Part shown: one piece after another, positions 16,386-25,066 of the stretch
How positions within the stretch are numbered: position 1 is the stretch's first letter
Layout of the letters: each line of letters opens with the position of its first letter
Assembly: GCA_900548625.1 (NCBI GenBank)
Contig: URLO01000012.1
Coordinates: 1-42,941 of the forward strand
Direction of reading: 5' to 3'
DNA from: an uncultured Eubacteriales bacterium
GTDB taxonomy: Bacteria; Bacillota; Clostridia; Oscillospirales; Oscillospiraceae
Length of the DNA stretch: 42,941 bases
Translations under genes and position numbers: made by a program
The notes under the pieces: generated by a model
The model's input: only the letters and a program-made list of their open reading frames with translations
The model's database searches: none
What the model was told of the DNA's origin: nothing

Positions 16386-17378
16386 TCATTCGTGCGTGCG
16401 CTCGGTGCGCGCGAGGCTGATCGTGATCTCGGTGCCCTCGCCCACGCGCGAGCGCATGGTGATGGTATGGCCGAGCCTGCGGCAGACGCGGCGGCAGAGA
16501 TAGAGCCCGAGACCGGTGGCCTTTTTGTCCGCGCGGCCGTTGTAGCCGGTAAAGCCCTGCTCGAATACGCGCGGAAGATCCTCTGGCTCGACGCCGATGC
16601 CGGTGTCGGAGATGATGACCGCCGGCGCGTCCGTACACGAGATCGTGACCGTCCCGCCCGCAGGCGTGTACTTGACCGCGTTGGAGAGCACCTGCTCGAT
16701 CACAAAGCCGAGCCACTTTTCATCCGTCAGCGCCGTCTGGGTGCCCGGCTCATAGCGGAGCGTCAGGCGCTTGTGGATGAACTGCGGCGCAAATTTCCGC
16801 ACCGCCGGACGGATGACCTCGTCGAGGGGATACCGCCGCAGGAGAAGGTCTGTGCTCTCACTGTCGAGCCGCACATAGCCGAGCGCCATCTCGACATACT
16901 GCTCGATGCGGAAAAGCTCCTGCCCCAGCTCGCTGTTTTCCTGCCCATCCTGCTGCAAAAGCAGCCGCATGGCGGCGATGGGCGTCTTGATCTGATGCGC
17001 CCAGAGCGTATAGTATGCAGCCAGATCGGCCATTTTCCGATCGGTGCGCGAGACGGCGGCGGCCATGTCGCTCTCCAGCGCGCGGACGAGCGCCTGATAG
17101 TCCTGTTCGAGTGCGTTTGCGCCGCATTCGGGGAGATTACTTGCCGCAAGGCGCGTCTGGCGGCAGATGTCCTGCAAAAGACGGTGCTTTTTCAGAAATT
17201 TCCGGCAGTCGGCCGCGCCGACGGCCAGCGCGCACACCGCGCTCAGAAGCGCCGTGTAGGCGACGTTTTCTGCGCCCATGCCGCAAAGCCGCGCCATGAG
17301 CGCGAACAGTGCCCAGTTGATCGCCCACAGCACAATGTGCCAGCGCCGTGCGCGCAGATACAGCCATAGATCTTTCAT
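16386..17378 (-). CDS. BceS-like intramembrane-sensing histidine kinase
   Basis: A 330-residue kinase with two membrane helices (about 14-33 and 38-56) joined by only a few outside residues, the hallmark of BceS-type kinases that receive their signal from the BceAB transporter. The DHp helix has WAHQIKTPIAAM with the phospho-acceptor His at about 128. The ATPase domain has LSNAVKYTPAGG (N box), SDTGIGVEPEDLPRVF and KKATGLGLYLCRRV (G boxes). The gene starts immediately after the regulator stop (TAAATG). It phosphorylates the response regulator encoded upstream. Confidence 0.9.
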   Translation of the reverse strand: MKDLWLYLRARRWHIVLWAINWALFALMARLCGMGAENVAYTALLSAVCALAVGAADCRKFLKKHRLLQDICRQTRLAASNLPECGANALEQDYQALVRALESDMAAAVSRTDRKMADLAAYYTLWAHQIKTPIAAMRLLLQQDGQENSELGQELFRIEQYVEMALGYVRLDSESTDLLLRRYPLDEVIRPAVRKFAPQFIHKRLTLRYEPGTQTALTDEKWLGFVIEQVLSNAVKYTPAGGTVTISCTDAPAVIISDTGIGVEPEDLPRVFEQGFTGYNGRADKKATGLGLYLCRRVCRRLGHTITMRSRVGEGTEITISLARTERTHE

Positions 17379-18062
17379 TTACCGCACCTGATAGCCGACG
17401 CCCTTTTTCGTCACGATAAAGTCCGTCAGGCCGATCCCTTCCAGCTTTTTGCGCAGACGCGCCACATTGACGCTCAGCGTGTTTTCATCCACAAAGCTGT
17501 CTGATTCCCAAAGCCGCTGCATCAGCGTCTCGCGCGGGACGATCGCGCCGCCCGCCTGCATGAGCACCTGCAAAATGCGGTACTCGTTCTTGCTCAGCTC
17601 CAGGCGCGTGCCTGCAAAGGAGAGCGAGGAGTCGTTTGCAGCCAGGATCGCGCCGCCGCGCTCCAGCAGGCTGCTCTGTCCGGCAAATTCATACGTCCGG
17701 CGCAGCATGGCCTGCACCTTCGCGGTCAGGACGCTGAGATCAAAGGGCTTGGCGATGAAATCGTCTCCGCCCATGTTCATCGCCATGACGATGTTCATGT
17801 TGTCGGATGCGGAGGAGAGAAACATCACCGGAACCTTTGACAGCTTCCGGATCTCGCTGCACCAGTGGTAGCCGTTATAAAAGGGGAGCGTGATGTCCAT
17901 CAGGACGAGTTGGGGGTCGTAGGCGACGAATTCCTGCAATACGGCGCGAAAATCCTGCGCCACACGGCAGCCGCAGCCCCACGCCTCCACGCTCCGTTTG
18001 ACGGCGGAGGCGATGACCGCGTCATCCTCCACCACAAAAATCTTCATATTGTCCATCGTCAT
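17379..18062 (-). CDS. BceR-like OmpR-family response regulator
   Basis: A 227-residue regulator. The receiver domain starts KIFVVEDDAVIASAV, with the phospho-acceptor Asp at about 56 (LVLMDITLPFYNG, the LPxxNG form typical of BceR) and the conserved Lys in DFIAKPFD. The C-terminal winged helix ends LRKKLEGIGLTDFIVTKKG and GVGYQVR. The ATG at 18062 overlaps the yhaN-like stop by four bases (ATGA). A second ATG at 18056 has better spacing from GAGG, so the true start may be two codons in. It probably activates the bceAB-like genes through the box at 16319-16355. Confidence 0.92.
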   Translation of the reverse strand: MTMDNMKIFVVEDDAVIASAVKRSVEAWGCGCRVAQDFRAVLQEFVAYDPQLVLMDITLPFYNGYHWCSEIRKLSKVPVMFLSSASDNMNIVMAMNMGGDDFIAKPFDLSVLTAKVQAMLRRTYEFAGQSSLLERGGAILAANDSSLSFAGTRLELSKNEYRILQVLMQAGGAIVPRETLMQRLWESDSFVDENTLSVNVARLRKKLEGIGLTDFIVTKKGVGYQVR

Positions 18063-20269
18063 TCCTCATGCTCTGCGGCGTGCAGCTCTGCAAGCGCCGC
18101 CTGCTCGCGCTTCTGGCAGGTAAAGAGGATGATCTGCCGCGAGGCAGCCTCCTCCTTTAAAAGCGCCAGCGCCGCGCGCAGCCGCTCGTCGTCAAAGCGG
18201 ACCAGCGCGTCGTCCAGCACCACCGGCACGTCCGCGCCCAGCGCCAGACGGCAGATGGCGAGCCGAACGGCGAGATAGACCTGATCGGCGGTGCCGCCGC
18301 TGAGGTAAAGAAGCTGCCGCGTGACAAGCTCGCCCGTCTCACGCGTTTCGGCCTGCATGCTGCTTCCAAGCAGCACTGTGTCATAGCGTGCGCCGGTGAG
18401 CTTTGCGAGGAGCTTTCCGGCAAGAGAACTGATCTGCGGGGAGAAGCGCGTCTGAAGCTCGCTGTTTGCCGCCTCCAGTGCGTCGAGCGCCCGCTCAAGC
18501 GCGTCATAGCGACGGCTCAGATGCTCTGCCTGCGCCGTCAGCGCCTCGCGGCGCGCCTCCAGCTCTGCCGGGTCACCGAGCGCCTCGGCGCGTCCGCGGC
18601 TCTGGTCGAGCTGAGAGCGCACGTCCGAAAGTGTGGAGTTGAGCTGCAAAAGCTCGCGCGAGACGGTTTTCGGCTCATAGCCCTCCAGATCGGCCTCCGG
18701 TGCGGGCTGCGGCTTGGCATCGCCCAAGGCCGTGCAGATCGCGTCATAGCGGCTTTGCGCGGTGCGCTCTGCCTGCTCGGCGCGCTCCGCACGGTCAAGC
18801 AGTTCCAGCGCCGCGCGCACGGCGTCCAGTGCCTGCTCCGGCGTCGCGGCCTCGGGCGCGAACATGGAGACCTGACCGAGCAGCCGCGCCTGCCGTTCGG
18901 AAAGCGCGTGCGCTTGCGCCGCGCGCCGCGCGAGCTCCTGCTCATGCTGCTCCTGCTTCTGTGCGTAGAGATGCAGTGCGCCGCAGTATTCTGTCGCCAG
19001 CGGCACGATGTCGCCGCAGGCGCTCACGCCGTATTTGTTCAGGATCGCCTGCGCCTGTGCGGTGCGCGCGCGGCAGGTGCGGTTCTTTTTTTGCAGAAGC
19101 ACAGCCCATGCGCCTCCGGCGAGCGCCGCCGCCAGCAGCACGGCGCGCAGGATGACGGTCGCCGTTCCGCCGGGCAGAAACAGCGTCCCGATGCAAAGCA
19201 GGAGGGCTGCCGCCAGCGCGCAGAGTGCGGGAAGAAGGCTTTGCGCGCTGCCGCGGCTGAGCGACTCCGCCTCCTGCGCGTCCTTCCGGGCCTGCGCGGA
19301 AAGCGCTTCCTCGGAAAGACCGAGAAAGACCGCCGGGCAGGGCGGCGCCTGCGGCGGCGCAGGCTGCGGCTCGGGGAGCGGATGCATCTCCGAGCACAGA
19401 AGATCGAGCTGCCGCTGAAGCTCCGCCAGGGTCTGGGCGGACGGAAGGCGCTCGACCGATTTTTTGGCATCGGCACAGCGCGCGGAGGCATCCGCCAGCT
19501 CGCGCGCGGCTGCATCCTTTTTCTCAAATGCCCGCGCGGCCTCACGCGCCCGCAGCCCCGCGAGGACTGTCTGAAGGTGCTGCTGCTGTTTGGTACACTG
19601 CTCGCGCTTTGCACGCAGAGCCATGTCGCCCTGATGGAGGCGATGGATCTGATCGAGCGTGTTTTCCACCTGCTGAAGCTCCATCAGCGTCTGCGGCAGA
19701 AGCCCCGTCCGGTTGTGGCGGCAGCGGTTTCGCCAGTCGCGGAGCGTTTTTTGCGTATCGGAGAAGCTGACGGTCTCATCGCCTGCCGTGACAAGCGAGG
19801 AAAGCCGCTTTTCAAGCTCTGCATCCGACGTGACTGCGACGGCGCCCTGACCGATGAAGGCGCTGCGCTCCAGGACGCTCTGCCCCACGCCAAGCAGCAG
19901 CTCACCGCAGTTTTCACCCGTCATGCCTGCGACGGACAGACCGCTTTCCGTCTCATAGGCGCGGAATTCGCCCATCGGGACGCGGCCCTTTGTGCTGCGC
20001 TCGATGGTGATGCGCCGGCCCTGCCATTCCAGCTCCATTTTGCCCTGCATCGGCGCGCCGCTCCACGGCTTGTATTTCGCCTTTGCGGGGAGGCTGGTCT
20101 TCGTTGCACGCGCGCTGGAGTCCATGCCATAGAGCATCGCCGTCAGAAATGCCGCCCAAGTCGATTTTCCGGACTCGTTCGGAGCCGTCACGATGTTGAG
20201 CCCGTCCTCCAGCGTCAGCTCCGCATTTTGAAGATTGCCGAAGGAGGCGGAGAGTTTCAGAATTTTCAC
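18059..20269 (-). CDS. YhaN-like SMC/Rad50-type AAA ATPase with central membrane hairpin
   Basis: A 736-residue ATPase with split ABC halves. The Walker A motif is TAPNESGKST (about 28-37) at the N-terminus. The signature LLYLSGGTADQVYLAVRLAI and Walker B VPVVLDDALVRFDD are at the C-terminus, with long Ala/Glu/Arg coiled-coils between. In the middle (around 370-420) are two strongly hydrophobic segments (LCALAAALLLCIGTLF and ILRAVLLAAALAGGAWAVLL), a feature of YhaN rather than SbcC. It should pair with the nuclease encoded just upstream in a Mre11-Rad50-like complex for DNA end processing, possibly at the membrane. Start: GTG at 20269, overlapping the nuclease stop (GTGA) with GGAG nearby; family proteins begin with this KILKL motif. 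Confidence 0.82.
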   Translation of the reverse strand: MKILKLSASFGNLQNAELTLEDGLNIVTAPNESGKSTWAAFLTAMLYGMDSSARATKTSLPAKAKYKPWSGAPMQGKMELEWQGRRITIERSTKGRVPMGEFRAYETESGLSVAGMTGENCGELLLGVGQSVLERSAFIGQGAVAVTSDAELEKRLSSLVTAGDETVSFSDTQKTLRDWRNRCRHNRTGLLPQTLMELQQVENTLDQIHRLHQGDMALRAKREQCTKQQQHLQTVLAGLRAREAARAFEKKDAAARELADASARCADAKKSVERLPSAQTLAELQRQLDLLCSEMHPLPEPQPAPPQAPPCPAVFLGLSEEALSAQARKDAQEAESLSRGSAQSLLPALCALAAALLLCIGTLFLPGGTATVILRAVLLAAALAGGAWAVLLQKKNRTCRARTAQAQAILNKYGVSACGDIVPLATEYCGALHLYAQKQEQHEQELARRAAQAHALSERQARLLGQVSMFAPEAATPEQALDAVRAALELLDRAERAEQAERTAQSRYDAICTALGDAKPQPAPEADLEGYEPKTVSRELLQLNSTLSDVRSQLDQSRGRAEALGDPAELEARREALTAQAEHLSRRYDALERALDALEAANSELQTRFSPQISSLAGKLLAKLTGARYDTVLLGSSMQAETRETGELVTRQLLYLSGGTADQVYLAVRLAICRLALGADVPVVLDDALVRFDDERLRAALALLKEEAASRQIILFTCQKREQAALAELHAAEHEE

Positions 20270-21354
20270 AGCTCCGGCGCCTCCCTTCTGTCCATCGCCG
20301 CAAGGCCCAGCCGCGCGGCGTCTGCAATGCACTGTTTTTCCTCCGGCGTCTGCGCCGCGTCAAACTGCTGCCGCAGCTCCCGAAGGAAGATGCCGCGCAG
20401 CGTATCCTCGCCCGCCGCAGCCCAAAGATCGACCTTCGGCGTCGTCTCGTCGCGCAGGGTCAGGCTGAAAAAGCGCTCCTCCAGCGCGCGGTAAAGCGCT
20501 TGCAGCGGGACAGGCTCCGCCTCGCCCGTCAGGAGGATGCGGTAAATATCATCCTGCGTCTGCTGCGGCAGCGCCGCCGTGACGGACGCGAGCGGATCCT
20601 CGCCTGCCGGGACGGAGAGGATCTCATATTTCCTTCCATGCAGCGGGTGAAATTCCAGCGTACATGCGCCGTCTCCGACGCTTCCGATGTAAACGCCCTT
20701 TTCGCCCAGCTCGTCAAAGCCGCGCCCCATCGCGCAGCCCGGCCAGGCATAGGCGGTGCGCCCCTCGCGCAGAAGGCCGCTTGCCGCGTGGATGTGACCG
20801 AGTGCCAGATAATCGAGGCCGGAGCCTGCGATCTCGGATTTTGAAACGAAGTTGTACGGGCTTTGCGCGTTCAGCGCGTCTGCGTGCAGCACCATCAGGT
20901 TGACCGCGCCGTCACGCTCGCAGGTGAAGCCCGCCAGAAGGTCGCGGGCCTCCGGCGCGGTGAACGCCGCACCGTAGACGCGGCAGCCAAGCTCCGGAAA
21001 CGCGATGGCGCGGATCTGGGCCTCCGTAAAAATATGTACGTTTTCCGGCCAGCGCTCGGTTTTGTATGCCGAGCCGTCCGCTGCGCAGTCATGGTTTCCC
21101 GGCGCAATGACGATCTGTGCGCTGCATCCGGCAAACGCGCGCGCCAGCGCCTCAAGCGTGTCGGGGTAGGCGTTGTCACTGTCAAAGAGGTCGCCTGCCA
21201 GCAGCATCAGTTCGCAGCCGTGTGCGTTTGACAGCTCGACCAGCTCCGACAGCAGCGCGCGCTGCTCCTTTCGGCGCTGTGCCGCGCGCTCGGGACTGAG
21301 CCCTGAAAACGGCGAGTCCAGATGCAGGTCTGCCGCGTGTAGAAATTTAATCAT
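20266..21354 (-). CDS. YhaO-like metallophosphoesterase / DNA exonuclease (SbcD-Mre11 type)
   Basis: A 362-residue calcineurin-like nuclease. The metal-binding motifs appear in order: KFLHAADLHLDSPF (DxH), LLAGDLFDS (GD), IAPGNHDCA (GNHD), VLHADA and YLALGHIHA (GHxH). The DLHLDSPF variant is typical of YhaO. The C-terminal part (about 270-362) would contact the ATPase partner. The start overlaps the ymdB stop by 8 bp and the end overlaps the ATPase start by 4 bp, so the three are one transcriptional unit. Predicted role: manganese-dependent processing of DNA ends. Confidence 0.87.
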   Translation of the reverse strand: MIKFLHAADLHLDSPFSGLSPERAAQRRKEQRALLSELVELSNAHGCELMLLAGDLFDSDNAYPDTLEALARAFAGCSAQIVIAPGNHDCAADGSAYKTERWPENVHIFTEAQIRAIAFPELGCRVYGAAFTAPEARDLLAGFTCERDGAVNLMVLHADALNAQSPYNFVSKSEIAGSGLDYLALGHIHAASGLLREGRTAYAWPGCAMGRGFDELGEKGVYIGSVGDGACTLEFHPLHGRKYEILSVPAGEDPLASVTAALPQQTQDDIYRILLTGEAEPVPLQALYRALEERFFSLTLRDETTPKVDLWAAAGEDTLRGIFLRELRQQFDAAQTPEEKQCIADAARLGLAAMDRREAPEL

Positions 21355-22123
21355 CCACAGCCACCCTTTCTACTGCTGTACATTTTCCGCTTGCACTGTC
21401 CACGGTAAAGACCGCGCCGCAGAGACGGCCCGGGCCCGCAGGCCACTCGAAGCGCGAGGTCAGCTCACCCCGGAACAGGTCGATCGACTGCTCCGGCTTG
21501 ACGCCGAGCACCGAGCGAAGCGGCCCCGTCATGCCGAGGTCTGTGATGTAGCCCGTGCCCTTTTCCAAGATCCGCTCGTCTGCGGTCTGCACATGCGTGT
21601 GCGTGCCCCAAACCGCCGACGCGCGCCCGTCGAGATAAAAGCCCATCGCGAGCTTTTCCGACGTGGCCTCGGCGTGAAAATCCACAAAGACCGGGATGCT
21701 GCCGAGCTCCGCCAGCACCTTGTCCACGACGAGGAAGGGGTTGTCCGGCCCGAAATCCATGTTGCAGCGCCCGATCAGGTTTACGACCGCGACTGGCCCG
21801 ATGCGCGTCTCATACACGCTCCAGCCCTGCCCCGGAAGGCTCGGCAGGAAATTTGCCGGGCGCAGGATATACCGGCTCTCGTCGAGATAGGTGCAGATCT
21901 CCCGCCGGTTCCAGGTGTGGTTGCCGAGCGTGATGACGTCCGCACCCGCATCCAGAATGTCCTCTGCCTGCTGCGGGGTGATGCCGACGCCGGAGGCGTT
22001 CTCGCCGTTTACAACACAAAAATCGATGCAGTACAGCTTCTTGAGCGAGCGCAGGTGCTTTTTGAGACACCGAAGTCCGCCCACACCCGTCACATCACCG
22101 ACTGCCATTACACGAAAGTCCAT
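21347..22123 (-). CDS. ymdB: YmdB-family metallophosphoesterase (2',3'-cyclic nucleotide phosphodiesterase)
   Basis: A 258-residue member of the TIGR00282/YmdB family. These are dinuclear metal phosphodiesterases acting on 2',3'-cAMP, which in Bacillus influence RNA turnover and biofilm/motility switching. The motifs are MAVGDVTGVGG, CVVNGENASGVG, ITLGNHTWN, VDFHAEATSEK and VWGTHTHVQTADERI. The start at 22123 gives the usual short N-terminus; the frame is open further, but that stretch contains the promoter -10. The ribosome site is modest (GAGGG). First gene of the leftward unit with the nuclease and ATPase. Confidence 0.92.
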   Translation of the reverse strand: MDFRVMAVGDVTGVGGLRCLKKHLRSLKKLYCIDFCVVNGENASGVGITPQQAEDILDAGADVITLGNHTWNRREICTYLDESRYILRPANFLPSLPGQGWSVYETRIGPVAVVNLIGRCNMDFGPDNPFLVVDKVLAELGSIPVFVDFHAEATSEKLAMGFYLDGRASAVWGTHTHVQTADERILEKGTGYITDLGMTGPLRSVLGVKPEQSIDLFRGELTSRFEWPAGPGRLCGAVFTVDSASGKCTAVERVAVDD

Positions 22124-22154
22124 TTGTTTTCCCTCTGCATTTCTTATTTTTTTC

Positions 22155-22163
22155 ATTATACCA
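22155..22163 (-). promoter_or_regulatory. Extended -10 promoter for the ymdB unit
   Basis: TGG-TATAAT on the minus strand, about 32 bp before the ymdB start, with an ATGGCA -35-like hexamer 18 bp further upstream. Confidence 0.55.
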
Positions 22164-22183
22164 TTTCCCAAAGTCGTTTGCCA

Positions 22184-22192
22184 TGATATACT
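22184..22192 (+). promoter_or_regulatory. Extended -10 promoter for the ECF sigma/anti-sigma pair
   Basis: TGA-TATACT lies 70 bp before the sigma gene, with no good -35. A small hairpin (GGTTG-GGTG-CAACC, about 22206-22219) lies in the leader between them. Confidence 0.4.
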
Positions 22193-22261
22193 GAGAAAAA
22201 AGTCGCGGTTGGGTGCAACCGGCCGCGAAAAAAATCGTCATCAAAGACAGGAGGCCTTGCC

Positions 22262-22822
22262 TTGGACGACACAACGATCATCGATCTGTATTGGGCGCGC
22301 AGCGAGCAGGCTCTGCATGAGACGGAGCTGAAATACGGCGCTTACTGCCGCGCGATCGCGCGGAATATCCTGAAAAATCCCGAGGACACGGAGGAGTGCG
22401 TCAGCGACACATGGCTCGGCGCGTGGAATGCCATGCCGCCGAAGCGGCCGTCCATTCTCTCTGCGTTTCTGGGGCGCATCACGCGCAATCTCGCGTTTGA
22501 CCGCTGGAAGGCGGCGCGCGCGGAAAAACGCGGAGGCGGAGAGTTGCCGCTGGCGCTGGACGAATTGGATGCGTGCATCGCCGCGAAGGGCGGCGTAGAG
22601 GCGGAGTTTGACGGCAAGGAGCTTGCGCGCGCCATCGATGCCTTCCTGCGGACGCTCCCCGAGCGCGAGTGCAGCCTTTTTCTGCGCCGATACTGGTTCG
22701 TGGACTCCGTCCGCGACATTGCAAGCCGCTATTCCATGAATGAAAACAATGTAAAATCCATCCTTTTCCGAACACGGGAAAAGCTGCGGAAATACCTCGA
22801 ACAGGAGGGGATCACCGTATGA
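22262..22822 (+). CDS. ECF-type sigma factor (TTG start)
   Basis: A 186-residue sigma-70-family factor with only regions 2 and 4. Region 2 spans the N-terminal half (YGAYCRAIARNIL, DTEECVSDTWLGAW). Region 4 has RECSLFLRRYWFVDSVRDIA and a helix-turn-helix SMNENNVKSILFRTREKL. The start is TTG with AGGAGG seven bases before it; no ATG alternative lies nearby. Its stop overlaps the start of a one-span membrane protein (ATGA), the classical sigma/anti-sigma arrangement. A paralogue with the same MDD-IIDL--ARSEQA beginning and also a TTG start is found at 41896-42453 in the mobile region. Confidence 0.88.
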   Translation: MDDTTIIDLYWARSEQALHETELKYGAYCRAIARNILKNPEDTEECVSDTWLGAWNAMPPKRPSILSAFLGRITRNLAFDRWKAARAEKRGGGELPLALDELDACIAAKGGVEAEFDGKELARAIDAFLRTLPERECSLFLRRYWFVDSVRDIASRYSMNENNVKSILFRTREKLRKYLEQEGITV

Positions 22823-23439
22823 AGCAGGAGATCCTATTTCGCGCCGTCGGCGAGGTCGGGGACGATCTCATCGCGCGCGCGGACAGACCCGTACAAAAAA
22901 ATAAGACGGTGTGGCTCCGATGGGCTGCCATGGCGGCGTGCTGCATACTGGTGATCGGCATTGCGGCGTTCGCCCGCGTCACGCTCAGCGGCGCAAAGTC
23001 CGCCGCACCGGAGGCGAATATGCAGGCGGCCTGCGCCGATACTGCCGCACCGGAAACGCCGAGAAGCATCGAGCCGGAAACGGCGATGGCGGAGGAGAAA
23101 TCCGCCGAAACAGCGGAAAACAGCGAAGAGTATAAGAGCGAGCCTGCCGATGTCCCTGCGGAGAACGACTACACCACCCCGCAGACAACAGCGCCCTCCG
23201 ATGCGCCGTGCGAGCTGTATTCCTTCCGCTTTGACGGCAGGCTCTACACGCAGATCCCTGCGGACGGCGTGGATGTTCTGCCGGGCGAGCAGCTGGGCAC
23301 CGTGGAGGAAAGCGACGTCTCCGAGCTGATCGGCTGCGCGGTCTACACTTGTGACGGCGCGGAGCCATCGTACCGCGTCCTGCTCCTGCTGGACGGGGAG
23401 TATCTGCTGTTTGAGCATACAGAGCCGGACGGCGAATGA
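22819..23439 (+). CDS. Probable anti-sigma factor, single-span membrane protein
   Basis: A 206-residue protein with about 30 cytoplasmic residues, one membrane helix (about 32-53, AAMAACCILVIGIAAFA), a Glu/Ala/Pro-rich linker and a folded outer domain. Translation is coupled to the ECF sigma gene by an ATGA overlap. It is inferred to hold the sigma factor at the membrane until an outside signal arrives. No zinc-binding HxxxCxxC motif is present, so it is not a ZAS-type anti-sigma. Sequence similarity to the mobile-region partner is confined to general layout. Confidence 0.7.
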   Translation: MKQEILFRAVGEVGDDLIARADRPVQKNKTVWLRWAAMAACCILVIGIAAFARVTLSGAKSAAPEANMQAACADTAAPETPRSIEPETAMAEEKSAETAENSEEYKSEPADVPAENDYTTPQTTAPSDAPCELYSFRFDGRLYTQIPADGVDVLPGEQLGTVEESDVSELIGCAVYTCDGAEPSYRVLLLLDGEYLLFEHTEPDGE

Positions 23440-23479
23440 GCGGCGGGATAAAAAAGTACGCATCCGCGGACAAAAACGC

Positions 23480-23508
23480 TATGCAACCGCCGCACATTCT
23501 GATATAAT
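23480..23508 (+). promoter_or_regulatory. Promoter for the small membrane protein
   Basis: TGA-TATAAT (-10 at 23503-23508) with a weak TATGCA -35 at 17-bp spacing, 33 bp before the ATG. Confidence 0.5.
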
Positions 23509-23540
23509 TGCAGTGCAGAGAACGATAGGGGAGGGTGCCT

Positions 23541-23894
23541 ATGTCAAACGCACTGAGACAGCTTGCAGAGTCCGTCCTGGAGCTGAAAGAGGCCTTTACC
23601 GAAGAAGAACTTCTGGCGCACAGCCACCACAAACGGGCGGAGCATGTTTTCCTGCTTGCTCGAAACACCTTTGTCGCCGTGGCGGCGCTGCTGTTTCTGA
23701 TTTCACTGTTCCATGTCCCGAATGCATATCTGATCAAGGCGATCGCCTATTTCTTCGGCGCGGGCGCATATTTCTGCGAGATCCTGCTGCTGACCGACTG
23801 CTTTTCTCAGAAGGTGCCGCACCGTGAGATGTTCATGGCCTACTGCTTCGGCCCGATGTACATCCTGCTCGGGATCAGTTATCTTCTGCACTAA
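23541..23894 (+). CDS. Small membrane protein of unknown function
   Basis: A 117-residue protein starting MSNALRQLAES. The ATG at 23541 was chosen over an in-frame GTG two codons earlier because GGGAGG lies six bases before it. The first 45 residues are soluble and helical with a His-His pair; three hydrophobic helices follow (NTFVAVAALLFLISLF, IKAIAYFFGAGAYFCEILLL, YCFGPMYILLGISYLL). It has its own promoter and terminator. I do not recognise the family and see no functional motif. Confidence 0.7.
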   Translation: MSNALRQLAESVLELKEAFTEEELLAHSHHKRAEHVFLLARNTFVAVAALLFLISLFHVPNAYLIKAIAYFFGAGAYFCEILLLTDCFSQKVPHREMFMAYCFGPMYILLGISYLLH

Positions 23895-23919
23895 GCCGTA
23901 AAAAACAATAAAACAATAA

Positions 23920-23963
23920 AACGCATCCGCGAGCGGCAAAGACTCACGGATGCGTTGTTTTTT
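23920..23963. terminator. Convergent terminator between membrane protein and asparaginase genes
   Basis: AACGCATCCG (23920-23929) pairs with CGGATGCGTT (23947-23956), followed by GTTTTTT on the plus strand and preceded by an A-rich stretch, so it can serve both convergent genes. Confidence 0.75.
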
Positions 23964-23972
23964 GATTTGGGA

Positions 23973-24977
23973 TCAGCCGCGCGCATAGCGCAGGATGTCA
24001 TGCGCCACGGGCGTGTAAAAGAGCTTTGCGACCTGCTCCGGCTCGCGCGTCTGGGCGAGGATCCACATGAGCTTGGCGCAGACGGCCTCGGTGGTCATAT
24101 CGAATGCCTCAAGGATCTGCGGGCAGTTGCGGATCTGACGGCCGACCTGATAGACGCCGACATCGCTGCCCTCGTTCTGGACCTGCGTGGTCAGGACGAT
24201 GGCCTTTCCGGCATCAAGCCCCTGATGGAGCACCTCCAGGAAGCTGCTTCCGGGGTAACTCGGAACACCGCCGACGCCGAAGCTCTCCAGAATGAGGGCG
24301 TCGTTGTGCTCCAGCATGTATGCCGCGAGACTGGACGGGACGCCGGGGATCAGCTTGAGCAGCCCGACCCTTTCATTGAGCCGGTCATAGAATACCGGGG
24401 CCTCGGAAAAGCCCGTCTCGATGTATTGCAGAAGCCGCCCGTCCTGCACCACGGCAAGACAGGGGTAGTTGATGCTGGAGAATGCCTCATAGCTCTTGGA
24501 GCGCGTTTTGCAGGCGCGTGTGCCCTCAATGACCTTGCCGTTGAAGACGATCATGATGCCATGCAGATGGTCGGAGGCGGCGCAGAGGAACGCATCCGTC
24601 AGATTGACCTTGGAGTCGGTCGAATCGAAGCTGATGGGCTTTTGCGCGCCGGTCAGGACGACCGGCTTTTTTGCACCCTGAATGAGGTAGGAGAGCGCCG
24701 CTGCCGTATACGCCATTGTGTCGGTGCCGTGGCTGATGACAAAGCCGTCGTAGCGCTCATAATGCTCCTGCACAGTACGCGCCAGCGCCACCCAGTTTTC
24801 CGGGCGGATATTGGTGGAGTCGAGACTGAACAGCTGCATACAATCGACTTTGCAGAATTCGGAGACCTTCGGCACGAAGGACAGAAGCTGCTCAGAGGAG
24901 AGGGCAGGCCGCAGCCCATCCTGACTGATCTGAGAAGCGATGGTGCCGCCGGTGCCGATCATGAGAATCTTTTTCAT
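23973..24977 (-). CDS. Type I L-asparaginase
   Basis: Hydrolyses asparagine to aspartate and ammonia in the cytoplasm. The 334-residue protein starts KKILMIGTGGTIAS with the nucleophilic Thr at 12. It carries the second active-site block VISHGTDTMAYTAAAL and VLTGAQKPIS with the catalytic Lys. There is no signal peptide, which argues for the type I cytoplasmic enzyme (AnsA class). GGGAGG lies six bases before the ATG at 24977; the longer open frame would run through the SRP RNA flank. Monocistronic. Confidence 0.93.
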   Translation of the reverse strand: MKKILMIGTGGTIASQISQDGLRPALSSEQLLSFVPKVSEFCKVDCMQLFSLDSTNIRPENWVALARTVQEHYERYDGFVISHGTDTMAYTAAALSYLIQGAKKPVVLTGAQKPISFDSTDSKVNLTDAFLCAASDHLHGIMIVFNGKVIEGTRACKTRSKSYEAFSSINYPCLAVVQDGRLLQYIETGFSEAPVFYDRLNERVGLLKLIPGVPSSLAAYMLEHNDALILESFGVGGVPSYPGSSFLEVLHQGLDAGKAIVLTTQVQNEGSDVGVYQVGRQIRNCPQILEAFDMTTEAVCAKLMWILAQTREPEQVAKLFYTPVAHDILRYARG

Positions 24978-25066
24978 AAAAAACCTCCCGCGTTCAGGTC
25001 GTGAATTCAGTATAGCATGACGCGGAGGGAATGTCCACCGGGAAAAAACAGCTCCGGGCATAAAAA

